A stretch of 64,000 nt of DNA, taken from positions 64,811 to 128,810 of the forward strand of contig JANQYI010000002.1 of the NCBI GenBank assembly GCA_030728985.1. The letters run 5' to 3'. This DNA comes from Burkholderiaceae bacterium. Its GTDB lineage: Bacteria; Pseudomonadota; Gammaproteobacteria; Burkholderiales; Burkholderiaceae_B. Every line of letters starts with the position of its first letter. Position 1 is the stretch's first letter. The position numbers were made by a program, and so were the translations under genes. The notes below the pieces were generated by a model, which was not told the DNA's origin, did no database searches, and was given only the letters and a program-made list of their open reading frames with translations. Of the stretch, positions 58,908 through 64,000 are shown one piece after another.

Positions 58908-60299
58908 ATGTCTCGACAGCAGGCAATCGAAGCCATCAATCAACATTTCGAATCTGGTGCCTTTATGCAGGATCTGGCAAGGCGCGTGGCAATCAAGACA
59001 GAAAGCCAGGTACCGGAGTCTCACCCCTTTTTGCGCAGCTATCTGACCAATGAGATCGCGCCTGTGCTCGATACGATGGGTTACAACATCCAAATTTTGG
59101 AAAATCCCTCTGGCATCGCTGCGCCCTTCTTAGTGGCGCGCCGTATCGAGGATCCAAGCCTGCCGACCGTATTGACGTATGGTCATGGTGATGTCATTCG
59201 AGGTCTCGAGGGGCAGTGGCAAGAGGGTCGTAACCCTTGGCAGTTGACGCAAGTCGGCGAACGCTATTATGGACGCGGCACTGCGGACAATAAGGGGCAG
59301 CACTCCATCAATATCGCCGCTCTTCGGGCCGTGCTTGAGACCCGTGGCAAGCTTGGATTTAACTCGACCATCATGATTGATACCGGAGAGGAAATTGGCT
59401 CTCCTGGCTTACATGAATTTGCGAGACAACATCGTGAGCTTCTTAAAGCAGATGTGTTGATCGGCTCCGATGGCCCGCGGTTGGCTCCTACGATGCCAAC
59501 GATTTTCATGGGGACACGCGGCGCGCTGAATTTTGATCTTGTCGTTAAGTTCCGAGAGGGTGGGCATCACTCCGGTAACTGGGGTGGTTTATTGGCGAAT
59601 CCCGCCGTGGTGCTTTGTCACGCGATTGCTGCCATCATCGATGCAAAGGGTCACGTCAATGCTTCTGAGTTGATGCCTGATGCGATGCCTGCGTCGGTTA
59701 AACGCGCGCTCGCGGATGTTGTGGTCGATCCGGGGCCGGACGGTCCAGAAATCAATGATTGGTGGGGCGCCCGAGGCTTGACCCAAGCTGAGAAAGTGTT
59801 TGGTTGGAATACTTTCGAAGTACTTGCGATGGTGTCTGGAAACCCAGAGCGACCCGTCAATGCAGTCCCCCCACGCGCCAAAGCGCATTGCCAAATTCGC
59901 TTCACGGTGGATAAGGATCCCGATTCCTTTTTACCTGCCCTGCAAAAGTTTCTGGATGAGAAAGGTTTCTCGGCTGTCAAAGTTGTGGGGCCCAGCCATG
60001 ATGTGATGAATGCCACGCGGATCGATCCAGATCATCCTGCTGTGCAGTGGGCCGTACGATCCATCACGCAAACGATGGGCCGCAAGCCCGCCGTGCTCCC
60101 TAATTTGGGAGGTTCCTTGCCCAATGATGTCTTTACCGACATTATTGGTGTGCCGACCATTTGGGTACCGCACTCTTATGCGAGTTGCTCGCAGCATGCA
60201 CCTAATGAGCACGTTCTGGACTTCATCATCCAGGAAGGCTTGCAAATCATGACCGGTATTTTCTGGGATATGGGCGAAGCGCCACCCCCACGTGCCTGA
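58908..60299 (+). CDS. M20 family metallopeptidase
   Basis: A 463-residue di-zinc hydrolase of the M20 family (peptidase or N-acyl amidase). Metal and catalytic residues are visible in TYGHGDV, GRGTADNKGQ, TGEEIGSPG, and the C-terminal SQHAPNEH. A lid domain follows residue 200 (MGTRGALNFDLVVKF, GGHHSGNWGG). No signal peptide, so cytosolic. Start ATG 58908. Family members cleave dipeptides, acyl amino acids or carbamoyl compounds; the substrate is not set by the context. Confidence 0.92.
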   Translation: MSRQQAIEAINQHFESGAFMQDLARRVAIKTESQVPESHPFLRSYLTNEIAPVLDTMGYNIQILENPSGIAAPFLVARRIEDPSLPTVLTYGHGDVIRGLEGQWQEGRNPWQLTQVGERYYGRGTADNKGQHSINIAALRAVLETRGKLGFNSTIMIDTGEEIGSPGLHEFARQHRELLKADVLIGSDGPRLAPTMPTIFMGTRGALNFDLVVKFREGGHHSGNWGGLLANPAVVLCHAIAAIIDAKGHVNASELMPDAMPASVKRALADVVVDPGPDGPEINDWWGARGLTQAEKVFGWNTFEVLAMVSGNPERPVNAVPPRAKAHCQIRFTVDKDPDSFLPALQKFLDEKGFSAVKVVGPSHDVMNATRIDPDHPAVQWAVRSITQTMGRKPAVLPNLGGSLPNDVFTDIIGVPTIWVPHSYASCSQHAPNEHVLDFIIQEGLQIMTGIFWDMGEAPPPRA

Positions 60300-60338
60300 G
60301 CCAGCGCGGGTTAATTGTTCTAACTATGATCTATATCA

Positions 60339-60360
60339 ATAAAAACAATTAGGTTTTTAT
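60339..60360. repeat. AT-rich inverted repeat upstream of katG
   Basis: ATAAAAAC (60339-60346) and GTTTTTAT (60353-60360) form an 8-base inverted repeat with a 6-base centre, 52 bases before the katG ATG. It may be an operator or a weak terminator for the M20 gene. An OxyR-like half site ATAG-N7-CTAA lies at 60366-60380 next to it, but the other tetrads of an OxyR site are missing. Confidence 0.45.
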
Positions 60361-60408
60361 TTCGAATAGCTTTAATCTAAATGTTCAGCAGATAGATTAA
60401 GGAGCTAA

Positions 60409-62556
<2,148 letters not shown>

Positions 62557-62576
62557 GTGATGGTTTGAGTCTGTAG

Positions 62577-62608
62577 AAAAAAGGCCGATTTTTTGATCGG
62601 TCTTTTTT
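62577..62608. terminator. Rho-independent terminator, bidirectional
   Basis: AAAAAAGGCCGAT (62577-62589) pairs with ATCGGTCTTTTTT (62596-62608) with a G-T pair, giving a T run on both strands. It ends katG and the opposing DUF4143 gene, whose stop codon it touches. Confidence 0.9.
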
Positions 62609-63768
62609 CAGGCTGTTGATTGATTCAGGCATTGAGCAATGTCCAAGACACTGATGACTTCAACGTTTTCTTTTATGGTCCAACCCTTTTCAACGGGTGA
62701 GACAATATATGCTGCATCAACTCCGACATCTTTGCATGCTTGCCAGAATCCTTTCGTCACTTTTGGTGCGCTTGAGAACTTCACTTCAAAACCAATTTTT
62801 TTCAGGCCGATTTCAACCACCACATCTAATTCAGCACCTGCAGTTGTTCGATAAAAAGACATTGAGGCACCGTCCGGAAGGTGGGCTGCTATTTGTTCGA
62901 TGACAAACCCTTCCCAAGAAGCCCCAGTACTGGGATGGCCTAGGAGGTCATTGACCTCGCGAATACCAAGCAAGTTGTGCAGTAATCCGGTATCACGGAC
63001 GTACACCTTGGGTGATTTGACCAACCTTTTACCTAAATTAATGAAATATGGCTCTAAGCGACGCACCATCAGTGTGTCGCAAAGATGATCAAGGTAACGG
63101 CTGGTAGATGAGGCTGAGATGCCTAGTGATCCAGCAATAGCTGAGGCATTAAATATTTGACCATGAAGGTGCGCTACCATTCGCCAAAATCGATGCATGA
63201 GTTGTGGATCAACATTAATGCCTAGGCTTGGTAAATCCGTATTTAAGAAATGTCGAACTAGTGCTGAACGCCAGTCCCACGAGGCATTGATATTTTTGGC
63301 TAGGTAGCTATTTGGAAAGCCGCCTCTAATCCATAGAGACTGGGTATCATGAAAGTTTTCGTATACCTCACTCAGTATCAGCGGAGACATATCAACGAGT
63401 GACAAGCGACCTGCAAGAGATTGAGATTGCTTGAGTAGCTTAAAGGACGCAGACCCTAACAGTAAAAAACGCCCTGGTCGGCGATCCGCATCAATCTCTC
63501 CACGTAGTTCGCTCAGTAGTTGTGGGTGATTTTGAATTTCATCCAAAATCACGAGTCGTTCGCGGTTTTCTGCAAAAAAAGCTGTTGGGTTTTCGAGCTT
63601 TGCTAAGGCCTCTGCTGAATCTAAATCTAAATATATTGATTGATTGGTGTCTTTGGCAAAAGTTTTCGCGAGAGTAGTTTTTCCTACCTGACGTGGCCCA
63701 AGGATCCCAACAGCAGGGCTCCATTGTAAATGTTCACTAATTTTAGGAAGTGCGATACGTTTAAACAT
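62608..63768 (-). CDS. AAA+ ATPase with DUF4143 domain
   Basis: A 386-residue protein of the AAA_14/DUF4143 type. Walker A is GPRQVGKTTL near residue 24, Walker B LVILDEIQ near residue 72, and the C-terminal DUF4143 region carries RFWRMVAHLHGQ, a helix-turn-helix-like SLGISASSTSRYLDHL and the nuclease-like TTAGAELDVVVEI and FEVKFS (PD-(D/E)xK-like pattern). The family is widespread but its role is unsettled; links to toxin-antitoxin or mobile-element functions have been suggested. Codon use and base composition are more AT-rich than the rest of the window, which hints at transfer. An inverted repeat lies 2 bases upstream. Confidence 0.88.
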   Translation of the reverse strand: MFKRIALPKISEHLQWSPAVGILGPRQVGKTTLAKTFAKDTNQSIYLDLDSAEALAKLENPTAFFAENRERLVILDEIQNHPQLLSELRGEIDADRRPGRFLLLGSASFKLLKQSQSLAGRLSLVDMSPLILSEVYENFHDTQSLWIRGGFPNSYLAKNINASWDWRSALVRHFLNTDLPSLGINVDPQLMHRFWRMVAHLHGQIFNASAIAGSLGISASSTSRYLDHLCDTLMVRRLEPYFINLGKRLVKSPKVYVRDTGLLHNLLGIREVNDLLGHPSTGASWEGFVIEQIAAHLPDGASMSFYRTTAGAELDVVVEIGLKKIGFEVKFSSAPKVTKGFWQACKDVGVDAAYIVSPVEKGWTIKENVEVISVLDIAQCLNQSTA

Positions 63769-63769
63769 A

Positions 63770-63804
63770 CTTGTATATTACTCATGAATAGACGAATATA
63801 CAAG
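63770..63804. promoter_or_regulatory. Inverted repeat, operator candidate for the DUF4143 gene
   Basis: CTTGTATATT (63770-63779) and AATATACAAG (63795-63804) are perfect 10-base arms with a 15-base centre, ending 2 bases before the gene's ATG (on the minus strand). A protein binding here would block initiation. Since the DUF4143 protein itself has a helix-turn-helix-like segment, autoregulation is a possibility. Confidence 0.6.
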
Positions 63805-63854
63805 GAAAAAATTACTTAGTTTAGATAAAATTAAGTTTAGACTGATAATTAGAA

Positions 63855-64000
63855 TTAATAAATAAAGGGGATCAGTCGTCGCGTTTTCTGTTGGTACGCC
63901 CCGTATTCAGGATACTTTTCTACCAACCACCGCTCTTCACGTCGAGATTTGATGTCGAAAAAGATCGCCAGCACGGCAACGCTCCAAAGCGTGACTAAGC
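63855..64000 (-). CDS. Isoprenylcysteine carboxyl methyltransferase-like protein, partial
   Basis: Only the C-terminal 48 residues are inside the window; the gene enters from beyond 64000. It reads, in part, LVTLWSVAVLAIFFDIKSRREE and EYGAYQQKTRRLIPFIY before TAA at 63855-63857. The end DxxxxEERxLxxKYPEYxxYxxxxxRLIPFIY is typical of membrane methyltransferases of the ICMT/PEMT type. One hydrophobic segment is visible. The 50 bases between its stop and the inverted repeat are AT-rich and hold nothing I can name. Confidence 0.75.
   Translation of the reverse strand, partial: LVTLWSVAVLAIFFDIKSRREERWLVEKYPEYGAYQQKTRRLIPFIY

Noticed and set aside
60366..60391. Full OxyR binding site
   Set aside because: Only one ATAG-N7-CTAA pair fits; the flanking tetrads at the required spacing do not.

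Overview
The window looks like a chromosomal segment of a betaproteobacterium of the order Burkholderiales, most likely close to Alcaligenaceae. This is inferred from the tripartite-tricarboxylate ('Bug') receptor with a GntR-type palindrome, the divergent bamE/fur pair, the hrcA-hemH-grpE-dnaK-dnaJ block, short Q-loop CydAB with a tiny third subunit, and the general protein style. Coding density is very high, there is no gene-free stretch above 300 bases, and no phage, insertion sequence, CRISPR array or rRNA was seen. The two window edges cut through one gene each.

Layout. 1-2.9 kb: partial unknown gene, MFS carrier, tRNA-Cys, an internally deleted Bug receptor and tRNA-Gly. 2.9-14.6 kb: housekeeping genes murB, dapB, bamE, fur, recN, nadK, hrcA, hemH, and the heat-shock block grpE, dnaK, dnaJ with two sigma-32-type promoters. 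14.6-20 kb: M16 peptidase and an overlapping MoxR/GNAT/VWA operon. 20-25.6 kb: two small cytochromes c, DUF1841, a two-component sodium:solute symporter, an Smr protein and trxB. 25.6-34 kb: ftsK-lolA-rarA-cydA-cydB-small subunit-serS, all on the plus strand. 34-43.9 kb: an unknown exported protein, an alpha/beta hydrolase, a divergent AroE-like/GMC oxidoreductase pair, and the minus-strand run mmsA-queC-glpK-glpD. 44-50.8 kb: a dedicated type II fatty-acid-synthase-like cluster. 50.8-52.5 kb: small envelope proteins and a HiPIP. 52.6-62.6 kb: amidase, RIO1 kinase, branched-chain aminotransferase, a polytopic membrane protein, an SAF-domain oxidoreductase, an M20 peptidase and katG. 62.6-64 kb: an AT-richer end with a DUF4143 ATPase preceded by an inverted repeat, then a partial methyltransferase-like gene.

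The most interesting part is 44024-50823. Seven consecutive genes encode an enoyl-ACP reductase of the FabL type, a ketoreductase, an unusual 142-residue acyl carrier protein, a double-hotdog dehydratase with a FabA-like His/Asp pair, an active ketosynthase, a second ketosynthase that has lost its catalytic Cys and one His (chain-length-factor-like), and a fusion of a holo-ACP synthase to an LpxL/HtrB-type lipid acyltransferase. Together they form a complete elongation cycle with its own carrier, carrier activation and a terminal acyl transfer to a lipid. The nearest parallels I know are the rhizobial acpXL very-long-chain lipid A clusters and the KS/CLF pairs of aryl polyene and type II polyketide systems. 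The product cannot be read from the sequence.
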